The notes under the pieces were generated by a model that saw nothing but the letters and a program-made list of their open reading frames with translations, was not told where the DNA came from and searched no databases. Made by a program: the position numbers and the translations under genes. From contig QVOM02000126.1 of NCBI GenBank assembly GCA_003586115.2, positions 3,363,924 through 3,427,923 of the forward strand: a DNA stretch of 64,000 nucleotides, read 5' to 3'. Each line of letters starts with the position of its first letter. Within the stretch, counting starts at the first letter, position 1. This document shows, piece by piece, positions 1-10,796 of this stretch. The DNA is from Salvator merianae. Taxonomy: Eukaryota; Chordata; Lepidosauria; Squamata; Teiidae.

Positions 1-543
1 TACTCGGATGTGCAGTTTTCATTTTTATTTCTCTTTTCATTTTTATGCTTTATTGTAAATTATTTTAAGGACAGGTCTCCACTTACCAATGGAGGTGCCT
101 GCTTCTTGGGGGTGGGGTGGAAGCGCCATGATCTCTACTGAAAATGACACCTCCTTGTGTTCATTTAGAGTGCAGAGGTATATTTGCAGTGGCAGCTACG
201 AGCGCCTTTGTTCAGGGTGGAAGATCAGGCCCTGTGAAAATGCCGCCTCTGTCAGCAATCACGCAGAATAATCAGGTGGTATAATCTCCGCAAGGCACTT
301 TCTGCCACCACTAGTGGAAATGTGGCAGCAGAAAAGCGTGTTAGTGGGCTCTTCGCCTGGTTAAGTGGAGGTGCGGCCTGAATTCTTTAAGAAAGACAAT
401 TACTAATGCTGACTGATAAATAACTAAATATTTCATATTGTAAGGGGACAGGAACATTTTGCTTTATCTTCTCTGTTTGGTATTTTCATGGGTCCTAAAT
501 AGTTAATATTCTTCTCATTTTTATTTTTTTATTTTTTTTTAAA
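1..543. other. intergenic, nothing recognised
   Basis: I see no gene, RNA or repeat family here. The open frame at 89-271 has no recognisable motif and no splice or promoter context, so I treat it as chance. Confidence 0.5.
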
Positions 544-650
544 AAAAATATAGAACACTTCACAGATTTGTGTGGCATCCTTGCACAGGGGCCATGCTAA
601 CCTTCTCTATATCATTCCAGTTTTAGTGCAAGTGTTGCAGAGACGCTTCA
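544..650 (-). pseudogene. U6 snRNA pseudogene
   Basis: The minus strand aligns along nearly its full length with spliceosomal U6 snRNA. It has the GGCCCCTGTGCAAGGATG block (catalytic core region of U6), the 5' stem-loop region in altered form, and a 3' run of T that appears as A on the plus strand. Many scattered substitutions hit positions that are invariant in U6: ACACAA replaces the usual ACGCAA, and the 5' end reads CTGCAACACTT rather than the normal GGCAGCACATAT. A functional copy is therefore unlikely. Such copies arise by LINE-mediated retroposition of U6. No upstream proximal sequence element or TATA box is evident. Confidence 0.88.
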
Positions 651-814
651 GATGTTCAGCATCTAGGGGGAGGGGCAAAAGACAGCCGCATGTGACTCAA
701 AAAAAAAATGTTCTTATCATTTTATATAGCTATTTTCTCTTGTTTCACTCAACTTTTCCACAAAACTCACAACTTATGGAATTGTCAGTCCTTAGAGGTG
801 GTGAATGAAAATTA

Positions 815-1214
815 TTTTCTCTATCGCACAACACTAGAACCAGGAGGTACTCTGGGAAGCTGATGGGTAGGGAGTTAGGACCGACAAGGGGAAGTACTTT
901 TTCACCCAGGGGGTCATTGGTCTATGGAATTAAAGCAATCAGCTTGGATAGCTTTAAGAACAGATTGGACAGATTCATGGAGGCCACGTGTATCTATGGC
1001 TACTACAATGGATGCCTAGGTACTGCCTCCAGGTTGGAAAGACAGGCAGGATATCTGTAAAACCATTTGCGGGAAATCAAGAGCAGGTGAAGGTTCTGCC
1101 TTTTATTCTGCTTGAGAATGCCCAGAAGCAATTGGTGGGCTGCTGTGTGGAACAGGATGCTGGACTAAATGGGCCGTGGCCTGATCCAGCAAGGCTCCTC
1201 TTATGTTCTTATGT
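815..1214 (+). mobile_element. CR1 LINE 3' fragment (end of ORF2 plus 3'UTR)
   Basis: The plus strand encodes the end of a CR1 reverse transcriptase. The recognisable pieces are a GSTFSPRGS-type segment (TFFTQRVIG in better copies) and SLDSFKNRLDRFMEA, followed by a non-coding tail ending CAAGGCTCCTCTTATG then TTCTTATG. The same 3'UTR occurs at 10797-11050 (minus), 26062-26311 and 44188-44478, so these four belong to one subfamily. It is 5'-truncated, as most CR1 copies are, and carries no complete RT domain. Confidence 0.85.
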
Positions 1215-3406
1215 AAAGCTGAAGGTGGATTTAAAAGTAGAGCATTTGAAAAACTCAGGAGGAAAAGTTATCAATCAAGATGTCAGCTTTCTACCAACTC
1301 TAATAGCTCAGGGCTCGAATCCACTCATCCTTTATCTCTCATGCACATTTCATCATCCATTATGTGCAGTGGGGTCCATTTTCATGTTAGGCTGCATAGA
1401 ATTGCTTCCCTAGGGTGTCTCGCTTATCATTAGCTCGACCTACTCTGACCTTTGACTTCCTTTCGCCTATCTTGCCCTTCATTTTTCCAGTACCAATGAG
1501 CACCAGCTACCCCTGCTATAAATAGTTATTACCCTTGGTGAAAAAGTACAGCAGGATCCACCTGTGTGACTTGACAAGCACAGAGGTGACCAGTCCTGGA
1601 CCAGAGTGCTTGCTTTGGCCCAGGGGCAGAGTGGAGGGCCATCCACACAGGCTGTGCATCTCAGCCCATGCACATTTTGAGGCTGCGGAAGGAAAGTTTC
1701 CCGGCATCGAAGTTTCCATCCAGGGTCAAGATGTGAAGCACCAGAAATTATCCTGGAAGTGAGCTGTTTTTGCACTTCACATCATGGGCCCAGGAAGGTA
1801 AGCTGGTCTGTGGCTGCAGGAGCAAACGAGGCCTGCACTGCCTTTCGCAGACCAGATTTTACTGTTCTGAAGGAGTGATCCCAGGAGTGGATTGTGCTCC
1901 AGAGAACAGGTTGATTGCCAGTGATGTCATCATACTGGTGGTGTCCAGCAATGTGTGATCACTGCACTCTGGGCCCTCTTTTGGCTGAGCCCCTTTGGGC
2001 CTTGCCTAAGTTTCAAGTGCTGATGGCAGGAAAGGACGCCGTTTCTCTGCTTTCCTCTTTTGTGAGCTTCCAGAACCTTCTGATAGGCTGCTGCTGAAAA
2101 CAGAATGCTGGTAGGCCTTTGGTCTTCCTGTAGCATTTCTCATCAGTATCCCTTGAACAAGAAGCTTTAAAAGGCATCACCAGATGTGACATGGTCTGGA
2201 TGGCTTAACAAGGTCTCCTTTCAATTCCTTCCTTTGGTGGTATGAGCAGTGGTATGAGGAATCTACCTCCGTAAGGCATCATTACGTCACTGTTTGAAGA
2301 CCAGCCAGGCCATCAACTATCTCCATTCAGTGGGACAGAAATATTTCCTCACCTGTTTATCTTCACTTTGAAGACAGTGTCTGAGAACCAAGCAGACCTG
2401 CTTATCTCAGCAGCAGCCCTTAAGTTCCTGAAGGGCTAAGAGAACTAGTCATGCTTTGAGTCATTCTCATGTTTTATTGTTCCACCAGACAAGAGTTGAA
2501 AATAAGGGGCTGCTATGAAGTTCCTCGTGATAAATTGCTCTGACAAGCTGAAGTCCATAGACTATTTGTGTGCTATCAGACATGCTCCCTTGGGGTATGG
2601 CCAAAACAATTTTCATTCATGTCTCCATGAGGGAAAAGGACATCACTTTGTCAGACCATCCTAAAAGTGAAAAGGGGGCTGTAGCTGTAAGGATCTGGCC
2701 AATCTGATAGGCGGAATATTTCCCAAGGATATTTCAGTTAGATCCCTCAATATGTCTCCCTCCCTCCTTCCTTCTTAAAGTCTCTTCCTAAATTTTAATA
2801 AGAAAAAGTTTGCAGCCAGCGTTTTACCCAGACACTCAATAAAAGATCAAACATGATTTCTGTTTTTAGGGTTTGGAGCCATGAATAGAAGGACACTGGC
2901 ACAACTTTCAAACACTCATATCTGAATTTTGTTAATTATCTGAACTATTATAGTTTGTTCAAACGCCTCCTAAAAAGTTGCAGCTAGAATAACCAAATTT
3001 GGCACAACTCTTCTAGCAATCGCCATTTGATGTTTTAAAGACTTTGATCAAGGATGACACGACAAGGAAATATACTAGGCTGCCAAGAGAGAATTCATGC
3101 TTTGTCCCATTTTCTAGACTTACCTTATTTCAACAAACCTACCACTCATTGTTAGGGATAAAGGGAAGTCATACTAAATCTACCATTGAAGCTTCTGCTC
3201 TTGAACTTTAATAATAATTTTAATAATTAATACTTTTATAATGAATAGCAGTAATAAAAAATACTATCTTCCAAGCTGAACATTTTTTTGAAAAAAATGT
3301 TATTAATTTTTTATTCTTCTCCAAAACCTTCTATTTGCTTAATTAACCAGAGCAACATTAGACAAAGCTGCTAGCCTTTAATAAATGAAGTGCTAAACAT
3401 AATGGC
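1215..3406. other. intergenic, no recognisable gene
   Basis: This stretch is moderately GC-rich up to about 2150 and more AT-rich after that. Short frames exist on both strands (for example 1535-1762 +), but none has a recognisable domain or a splice-site pair that continues the frame. No tandem or inverted repeats stood out. Confidence 0.4.
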
Positions 3407-3472
3407 ATGCTTGCTTGGGCAGCACTTATACTAAGACAGAAACAATACAGAAAGTATTACCCTGCCACTGTG
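3407..3472 (+). pseudogene. U6 snRNA 5'-half fragment
   Basis: The sequence TGCTTGCTTGGGCAGCAC followed by TTATACTAA matches the first ~30 nt of U6 snRNA (GTGCTCGCTTCGGCAGCACATATACTAA). Weaker similarity continues through the ACAATACAGA block. The 3' half of U6 is absent or unrecognisable. This is the second U6 relic in 3 kb, on the opposite strand to the first. Confidence 0.65.
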
Positions 3473-4722
3473 TTTGTAGCATTCATAAAGGCTCCTTGTT
3501 TGCAACTGCTGCTGTGAAACTAAAGAGAGGAGTTTGTTAAAGAGAGATTATGCTTTGTTTTGTTTTAATGTGATTTCTGGAGTCGGCCCTTTTTACTTTT
3601 GGAACAGCTTAACTGTGCAATCTTAAGCTGGGAAGCATACCCTGAAATGGGGAGAGCTAAGTCACCTCCTCACCGGCCTTTCAGCTGGAATCCATAACTC
3701 ACACCAGTCATTATTGCTGCTGGTGATAAACCATGGAAACAGAGTGTGATGACGGTGCAAATAGGTGGATCAGCTTCAGGGGGCACCTGGTCTTATCCTA
3801 GGTCCATTTGGATTACTCTGATTACTCTGGGGTGCTGAAAAACTGGCAGCTGCTAACACTGTTTCAAGGGGAACTTTTCAGCTTTTGTTTCGGAGTGAAA
3901 GCCCATTTCCTAGGCTTCAGCGGGTTTAGGGGAAACAGGCACTTATGAATCTGACATTACCAGTTTCAGGAATGCCCTATGAGTGCTAATCAATACACAG
4001 TATAACTTTAAATTTCATTGAACATACCATGTTGATTATCTGTGTTTAGGCATTTGCATCGGACTACCGTATGATGCTGTCTTTATATGCTTACTGTGGC
4101 CATTGGATCATTTAGCACAGTAGTAGCTCTACTCTAGCTGGTGTTCACACTTTTCACCAGTGAGTGTGCAGATGCTCACTAGGGAAGTGTGTCCGCACTT
4201 TGCAGAGGCCCGTGCAATCAGGAGCAGGCTGTAGCCACTCCCAATCATTACTTGCTGAGGAGCTCAGAATCATAAGGGGTTCAGTGACTAGACTCTGTCT
4301 GCTGGAAGAGATACTTGTCTAACTTTGGTAGTTGCAGGTGTTAGCAGATCCAATCTGACCCAGAAGCACAGATAACAAACCATGAGAGAAGACATGTTGA
4401 ATGGTTAGAGATGCTGACGCCCATACTTTTGAGTGGAGTGGCTGGACTGAGGAGTCCAATCCAACTGCTATGTATTTAGAGAACTTGATGATCCCTATGT
4501 CTGCTTTGAATCTATTTTGTGATAAATAATCCACTGCTCTAATTTGCATGTTCTTTTGGAACATGGAGGAACCAACACAAGCGATTGTACATTTCTTGGC
4601 AGTAGCTAAGAAAAGGCTATTAGAACAGCCTTGAACAGTAGTCAGAGAAATGGAGAAGGCAGAAGAAAGAATAGCATGATATGTGTGACCTTTTCCAAAA
4701 CAAGAGAGAGATGAAATATGCA
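3473..4722. other. intergenic, no recognisable gene
   Basis: No gene or repeat family recognised. A minus-strand frame at 4319-4726 (135 codons) runs directly into the CR1 3' end at 4723. It shows no conserved domain and is probably chance. Confidence 0.4.
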
Positions 4723-5095
4723 TCATAGAATCATAGAGTTGGAAGGGACCTCCAGGGTCATCAGTCCAATCTCCTGCTCGATGCAGGATTCGCTAAACCA
4801 TCCCACACAGATGTCTGTCCAGCCTCTCCTTGAAGACCTCCAGCAAAGGAGAGCTCACCACCTCCTGTGGCAGCCTATTCCACTAACTTGATTGCCCTTA
4901 CTGACAGAAAGTTTTTTTCCAGTATCTTACCTGCATCTGCTCCTTTGAAGTTTCATCCCATTGCTTCTAGTCCTTCCTTCCTGTATAAGTGAGAATAGGG
5001 CCAATTCCTTTGCACTGTGACAGCCCTTCAGATACTTGAAACATGCCAAAAACTGCAGTTACCTGCTCCCCTAAGAGCAGGTCCAGCCCACGCAT
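4723..5095 (-). mobile_element. CR1 LINE 3' fragment, classic CR1 end
   Basis: The plus strand begins ATAGAATCATAGAGTTGGAA, the reverse complement of the classic CR1 3' terminus found across birds and reptiles. It continues with the well-known GGGACCTCCAGGGTCAT and the stretch encoding the RT C-terminal tail on the minus strand. It differs from the TTCTTATG-tailed CR1 copies elsewhere in the window, so two CR1 lineages are present. The element is 5'-truncated and its exact upper limit is uncertain. Confidence 0.87.
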
Positions 5096-5794
5096 AGATG
5101 GCTCAGGTATATTGTCTTGCAATGTGTGAAAACACCCTGAGAGGAAGTTGGAGCAGTTTGGGTCTAGTTGAGATTTTGGGCATGAATTGCACTGAACGCA
5201 CAATCACCCTTCCCATACTCTGTCAGGAGCAATTACAGAGACAACTTTGCAGTTCCTTCATGATCGTCTGGGAGATGATGAGAGGGAAAAAGGTCTCAAA
5301 AGGCCTCAACCTCTATCCGTTTACACAACTGCTCCATGGAAAGAGCAAAAGGAGTGGAGGAAAATCTCTTGATTGGAATAATTATAAATCATCTCCTCTG
5401 CGTTCTTGCTACACAAATTCCTGGCTAAATTATCATCTAATTTCAGAGAGCTCCATGACTGAGATTATCGGTGAGTCATTTGTAATTATGTGCCAGATTG
5501 TATTAAAGCATGAAAATACAAAGGGCTTTCATCAAACATTAACGGGGGGGGGGGATCAAAATTACATTTTGCAGGCAGGATAACAGGGCAGACTACGTTT
5601 CAGATGCACGGGCTATCGCAAATGCAAGCCAGGGGAGGGAAGAATAAAGATGGATCTGGGAACGCTCAGCTTGAAAAGAGCACTGCATATGAAAGCAAGG
5701 ATGTGGCGCTGGTCCAGGAAGATGAACATTCAGGAGTGTGCTCTGCATAGACCACCAGCTGTCTGCTGTTCTGAACAGAATTAGAAGAACCTTG
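5096..5794. other. intergenic, no recognisable gene
   Basis: It holds a 161-codon open frame (5098-5583 +) that includes a poly-G run near 5546. It shows no domain, no splice continuation and no homologous copy in the window, so I regard it as chance. Confidence 0.4.
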
Positions 5795-6290
5795 GGCCCT
5801 TTCTGTACTTACCTGTCACTAATCTGGAAGAATGGGACCAGAACAGCTCAGCCCACTGATCTGGATTGTGGGGAGGGGTGGGCGGGATCAGCGTCGTCCG
5901 CACTGATGGCGTTGAACCAGATCAGCCCATGTCACAGCCACAATCCCATGCCCCCGAGGGCTAGGAACAGAAGTTCCTCGCCTCAGGGCCTCTCGGGGGT
6001 GCTTTTCAGTGGCATGCTATGGCACACTGCTGAAAGGCACCCCCCTGGTAGTCTAGAACACAGGAGGCATGCCTGTCGCCTAACTCCTATGTTCCAAATC
6101 AGGGCCACTGGTCCTGCTGGTAGACCCAATTAATCACGGCTACCACAGATCTGGATTAAAGCTTCCTTAAGACAGAGCCAGAATAGTAGGGGGCGGGGCC
6201 TTCTAGATCCACATTAACATGCAGATCTGGAAACCTACGTCTGAACTGCAAGGGCCTTTAATCTGGATTAAGAGCCCATGTAGAAAGGCC
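5795..6290. mobile_element. non-autonomous DNA transposon (MITE), ~500 bp
   Basis: The left end reads GGGCCCTTTCTGTACTTACC. The right end, read as reverse complement, gives GGGCCTTTCTACATGGGCTC, so the element is bounded by imperfect terminal inverted repeats. Inside are further inverted blocks with AATCTGGATTAA. The same terminal theme (GGGCC then TTTCTGCAC or TTTCCACACTTACC) recurs at 15590-16052, 47738-48060 and 51349-51451. No transposase remnant is visible. Superfamily is unproven; hAT is a guess. Confidence 0.55.
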
Positions 6291-7524
6291 CTTGGTGAGA
6301 CAAAGCCCAAACTATCCACCAAGTTAACAAACATCTTGATGGGTCCTCTGTCTCCGGCGATCTTCAAGCAGAAGATGGATTGTAGAGATCGCTCAAGCTC
6401 TGGATTTTCTGCACAGAGGAAGCTGCTAGGCTGGGTGGATTACAAAGCTCTCTTTAGCACTGGGGTTCCCCAAACTTATTGCTGGGGTGCAGCGACAGAG
6501 GTCACATCACAGATCAGTTTCCTGCGTATCTGTTATGGGACACGGATGCAGGGCCTCACTTCCACTGAAAAGACCTTGAAAGGCAGGTCTAGCAAAGACT
6601 TTTCCTGAAATGTTGACATTGGTTGGAGTGGGACATGTTGTTTGGCAAGAACCAATGAGGAATCAGCATGGGCAGCGTCATAGAAGGAGCTGCAGGATGC
6701 CCCATATATTCATGAAGGAGCAGCTACTGAGGTCACAACGACAGAAAGGGACAATGGTTTGTGGCCATGCTACTTGTCTTCAAAGCCAGGCTCAGCCAAC
6801 CTCTGCCTGTAACAAATATTTAATTACAGATTACAACATTAAAGTTTTAATAAAGATTTTATTAGTTGGCAGATGGTTCCAACAGGCTTTTAAAATTGAC
6901 AGGCAGCACAGGTGAGCTTTTCAAATTACACATCAGCCAATCACCTGCTCTCAAAACAAGGGTATTCAAATGCAGCCCTCCAGACTAGGCATTGTGTGCT
7001 TGCTTGATGCCATCTAGTTGTAACCAGTTCTTGCTGACTGACTCGTCTTCTACAATATTTCTTATGTCTACCAGGGAGGTTGCAATCATTGTCGTAATCG
7101 AGGCTGCCTCCAGATACATGGTAAAATCCACGACTGTCTAAGCACTAAATTGGGAATACCAGACATATCTGAGGCATGCCCACTATAGTCCTAATTTAGT
7201 TGATCAAACACCTACAATATCACTATTATGGGAAATCCAGCAATGATGCCAGATTTTCCATAACAGCGATGCTTACCTCCACTTTGGTAGCTTTCAGGAT
7301 GGGGTCGATTGGGGCTACCGGAAGCCAGCCAAGCATGCGAAAAAACAACAAAAGGAAGGGGGTGGGAACTTGTCAAAGATGTCCAAGTAAGCCCACGAAT
7401 CCTGGGCCAGGATTGTTTCTCAGATCTGGTGAAGAGTGGCAAGAGGCAATCATGGGATCTTGTTCAGATTCTGCATTGCCTCTTGACACCTGGAAGCAAC
7501 CTGAACCTATCCATCTGATTTCTT
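6291..7524. other. intergenic, no recognisable gene
   Basis: Frames at 6219-6608, 6610-6915 and 7200-7721 are unrelated to any family I know, and the last one runs through a microsatellite. The stretch from about 6980 to 7190 has the texture of an old interspersed repeat, but I cannot name it. Confidence 0.35.
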
Positions 7525-7566
7525 CATCTCCTCCTCCTCCTCCTCCTCCTCCTCTTCCTCCCCTCC
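7525..7566. repeat. (TCC)n microsatellite
   Basis: Tandem CTC/TCC triplets with a few interruptions. They create the poly-Pro and poly-Gly runs seen in overlapping open frames, which are therefore not genes. Confidence 0.9.
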
Positions 7567-7651
7567 TCTTTTTTCTTCTTCCCCCTTTTACTTTACTTAG
7601 CATCATCATGCTTTCCAGGGAGTTTGGTATTCTCATTTGGTCTTCTCCTCC

Positions 7652-7742
7652 AGGCATTCCAGAACTACAACTCCCATCATTCCACACCAGCCAGGCTTGC
7701 ATGAAATTTTGGGAGCTGTAGTTTAGGACTATCTGAAGGGCA
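7652..7742. repeat. foldback repeat of the ACTACAACTCCCA family
   Basis: Left arm AACTACAACTCCCATCAT and right arm GGGAGCTGTAGTTTAGGA form an imperfect inverted repeat. Related copies in the window lie at 21147-21285, 24508-24604, 39627-39745, 41075-41195, 41985-42065 and 46903-47062. This motif is very common in amniote genomes and marks a short palindromic DNA element. Confidence 0.65.
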
Positions 7743-8335
7743 GTAGTGGAGCACCCCATCCTAAAGTCTTAAAGGAGTCACTCTTCCAGCACAAGATCAG
7801 TGCTTAATCCTTTATTTTTCTCCTTCTTAAGTTTTAAACTTTAACTAGTGATGTATGATGTCTGCAGAGATGAAATGTGGTGAGATGAATAAATCTGTCA
7901 TTTGTACAGGGTTGCCCATGGTATGTAAAGAGACAGCATACATAAGAAACTCTCAAAAAGTAATATGCATAAAAATAATGAGACAGCGCAAGATAACATT
8001 GGGCTGATTGAATATGGATCTATCCTTATTATGAAAATGCTGCCGTGATTAATGTAAGTTATTAACAGTGTAAACGAAAGACAGCATTGGAAAAAAGAGA
8101 TCTTTTTTTTATGCCAGTATTGAAATGGGGCCAAGAGTAATTTAATAACTAGCCCAAGACAAAAGGGCCCCTCTCTTTACTAATATGTACATTCAACTAA
8201 GCCCATTGCAACCAACCCACAGGGGCTGAAGCATCACGAATTCAGTATGTTTCTGTTGGGCTCCAAAGACCTAAAGGAACACCTGTGCCCATCATGTACA
8301 GCTGCCCTCTTGGTAGTGCCTCTATCACTCTGAGG

Positions 8336-8555
8336 GCCCAGTCACACCTGAGTTTTAATCCAGCTTCAGCCCACTTTCAGACTGAGAAAACACATCAGTG
8401 AAGTAATAAGATGTTTTCTTTCAGCATTATCTATCTCACAAAAAAATCCTTTGGGTTAGATAATGTGGGAAGAAAAGATTAGTCACTTTGCTTATGTGTT
8501 CTTTCAGTCCAAAAGTGGATTGAAGCTGGATTAAAATTTAGGTGTGACTGGGCCC
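8336..8555. mobile_element. 220-bp foldback MITE, copy A (GGGCCCAGTCACACCT ends)
   Basis: The element begins GGGCCCAGTCACACCT and ends AGGTGTGACTGGGCCC, a perfect 16-bp terminal inverted repeat. The whole body is an imperfect palindrome: both arms carry TTTTAATCCAGCTTCA and CACATCAGTGAAGT-like blocks. It is flanked by TGA on both sides (8333-8335 and 8556-8558), a 3-bp target-site duplication. Further copies are at 33372-33594, 47787-48009 and 57152-57375, with one half copy at 36679-36744. No coding sequence is present, so it must have been moved in trans. Confidence 0.85.
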
Positions 8556-8569
8556 TGAGAAGCTAAAAG

Positions 8570-8815
8570 AATGGGGACCTGTGAAAGGGCCTTATCTGTG
8601 GTGGCCTCCAGGTTGTGGAATGACCTCCTTTCGCAGCACCACCGTTATACATTTGTAGCCTGTTACTGAAGATACATTTATACCCAGATGTACCCAGGCC
8701 TTTCATTGAAGAGGTAACTTATTCTCCTGTGTACTGTTTTTATGTGCCTTTTAACTACTGTAACCCATACTGAGGCCTTAAGGCATGAGGTGGGATTTAA
8801 ATGAAAATAAAACCA
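8570..8815 (+). mobile_element. L2-like LINE 3' fragment
   Basis: The sequence reads as the conserved end of an L2-type ORF (GERALSVVASRLWNDLLS in one frame, as in RAFSVAAPRLWNSLP). An A-rich 3' tail follows (GGTGGGATTTAAATGAAAATAAA) of the kind seen at L2 3' ends. It lies immediately after the MITE at 8336-8555. Frame is broken by indels. Confidence 0.65.
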
Positions 8816-9349
8816 TGTAAACCTGTGATACCGCCATGCAGGCCCCAAATGTAAATAAGTAGAGTTCTCCATTCATATGAAGGCAGAAATTTTATTCGTC
8901 TGACCTGTGGCCCATCCAGTCCACCAACATGCCTTCACAGTGACCAGCTGGACTACTGTTTGAAGTTCACAGGCAAGACACAAATGCATTCCCCAGGTGC
9001 ATCGTCTATTAATATATCACACAATACTAGAAGGCAGTGCATGGTCACTGGGACTATTTATGTGCTTTTAAATTCCTCCCTATACCAGAAGGTCTCAGGG
9101 CAAGTTATAACAATGAAATGAGAAGCAGTTAAAAGCACTGATGTATCCAGAGGAGAGCTGCCTTTTCAACTAAAGGCAGAGGTAAAAACAAGTGCATTTT
9201 CACTAACTGTCTGAATGTAAGAGGAAAGGTGCTTGAGACACCTCAGAAGGTAGGTCATTCCACGGTCTACGATGATTAGTAGCCACAAATAGTTTCAAAC
9301 AGCATCAGTTTGTCTATTCCCTTTTGAAGACATCCATTTTGAGGGTCAT

Positions 9350-9870
9350 AGCCTAGGGGTGTACGGAACCGGATTGGTATGAATTGGTTTTGTTCCAAAC
9401 CAGAGGGGTTTCTGAGGTTCACTATCAGATTGAAATCTCCTCAAAGTTCAAAATTCAGCTCAAAAGCGAATCACACATGCCCCAATCTCACCCTGGCCTC
9501 TCCCCTGTTCCCCCAATCATCCCTTCTAACACCATCCCCCTTCTCCTGTCATGAACTCTGCCATCCCCTCACTGTACCTCCCACTCCCCCAACAATGCCA
9601 TGGCTCCCACCAGCTTCCCACAGGCCCACGTCACTTCACTGTCGCCAGCCCCATGGTTTTGGAAAGGTCATGGCCAGCATGCTGCTTTCACTACCCACAG
9701 CAGACCTTCTGGAGTGGAGGGCTACAAGTCCTCCAGAAGGCGTAGCACGTGGATGTCTGTGTGTCCACTTTCTGTGAGGCCTCAGATGTAACCAATTGCA
9801 TTTGAGGCCCTGCGGGAAGTGGACACGGCCATGCGCTAGGCCTTCTAAGAAGACCTGTAGCACTCCACTC
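9350..9870. repeat. unclassified interspersed repeat
   Basis: Segments here recur elsewhere in the window. A 'GTGTACGGAACCGGATTGG' start resembles those at about 13103 and 29105. A block like AGGCCTTCTAAGAAGACCTG near 9840 matches one near 29168. The internal open frames (9379-9777 + and others) fall inside the repeat and show no domain. I cannot name the family or fix its ends. Confidence 0.4.
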
Positions 9871-10032
9871 TAGAAGGTCTGCTAGTAGACCTAGAAGACA
9901 GCATGCTGGCCATGGTCTTTACAGGGCCACTGACGCATAAAGGCCCAGGTTTTGTAAGGAGTTAAAAATGAGTCTGTAAACACAACGAGGGATTAGCTTT
10001 CAACTTTTGTGAATTAATGTGAATGTGGTTTT

Positions 10033-10140
10033 TTGTTGTTGTTGTTGTTGTTGTTGTTCTATGGGATTTTCCTTTTCCTTTCCTTTCCTTTCCTTTCCTT
10101 TCCTTTCCTTTCCTTTCCTTTCCTTTCCTTTTCTTTTCTT
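10033..10140. repeat. (TTG)n followed by (CCTTT)n microsatellite
   Basis: About nine TTG triplets are followed by some fourteen CCTTT pentamers. The strand is almost pure pyrimidine for ~75 bp. Overlapping frames that read poly-Val or KERKG repeats are artefacts of this. Confidence 0.93.
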
Positions 10141-10796
10141 TAGTTTTTAAAGAAGATTTGGGCATTAGCGTGTTTATTCTGAATCTATTTCAAAGGATTT
10201 TATGAACTTCTGCTTGCTCACTTGCTCATTACCCTGGAACTTTGGTGGAGGATGGTATAAAATCAGGTCAACTAAAATCAAACCTCCCCAAACCATCCGC
10301 TCTAGCACGTGGATTTGATTTCAAAGAAATGCTAGATCTGTGTGAAAGGTTTAGACAGGTCTGAACTTTAATGAGTGCCTCTTGAAGGATATAATTAATG
10401 CTTCCTTCAAGCACCATCATTCTTGCCTTGAGTCAATATACTGTCTGGGTGTATAAAGTTACCAGCCCTCAAGGCTGCATTTCCAAACAGCATTCAAAAA
10501 GTTTTGGAGGGGCACTAAAGTCTGCCCATTTCCACAGCATCCCACGTGGAAAGCGCATGAGTGTGCGTGGAAGGACTCCAATTCTCCTCCAGGCTGCAAA
10601 ACTTTCAATGGGCAAAGAGTTCTTCAAGTGCAGATCCAAAGACTTCAAAATGGCAGAATTGCAAAGTGGAGCCATCAAGCTCCATTCTGAGGCTGCCTGA
10701 ATTTCACAGAGACCTAGCGTGAAGCCTGATCCAGCACTGAAGTTGGCATCATGGAGACACACCCAAATATAGATGTCTGGGCCCTTCCATAAAGTG

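Noticed and set aside
7373..7759. 128-codon frame with poly-Gly and Arg-rich run
   Set aside because: It is produced by the (TCC)n microsatellite and a foldback repeat.
10023..10205. Hydrophobic poly-Val and Phe-rich frame resembling a membrane protein
   Set aside because: Translation of (TTG)n(CCTTT)n microsatellites.
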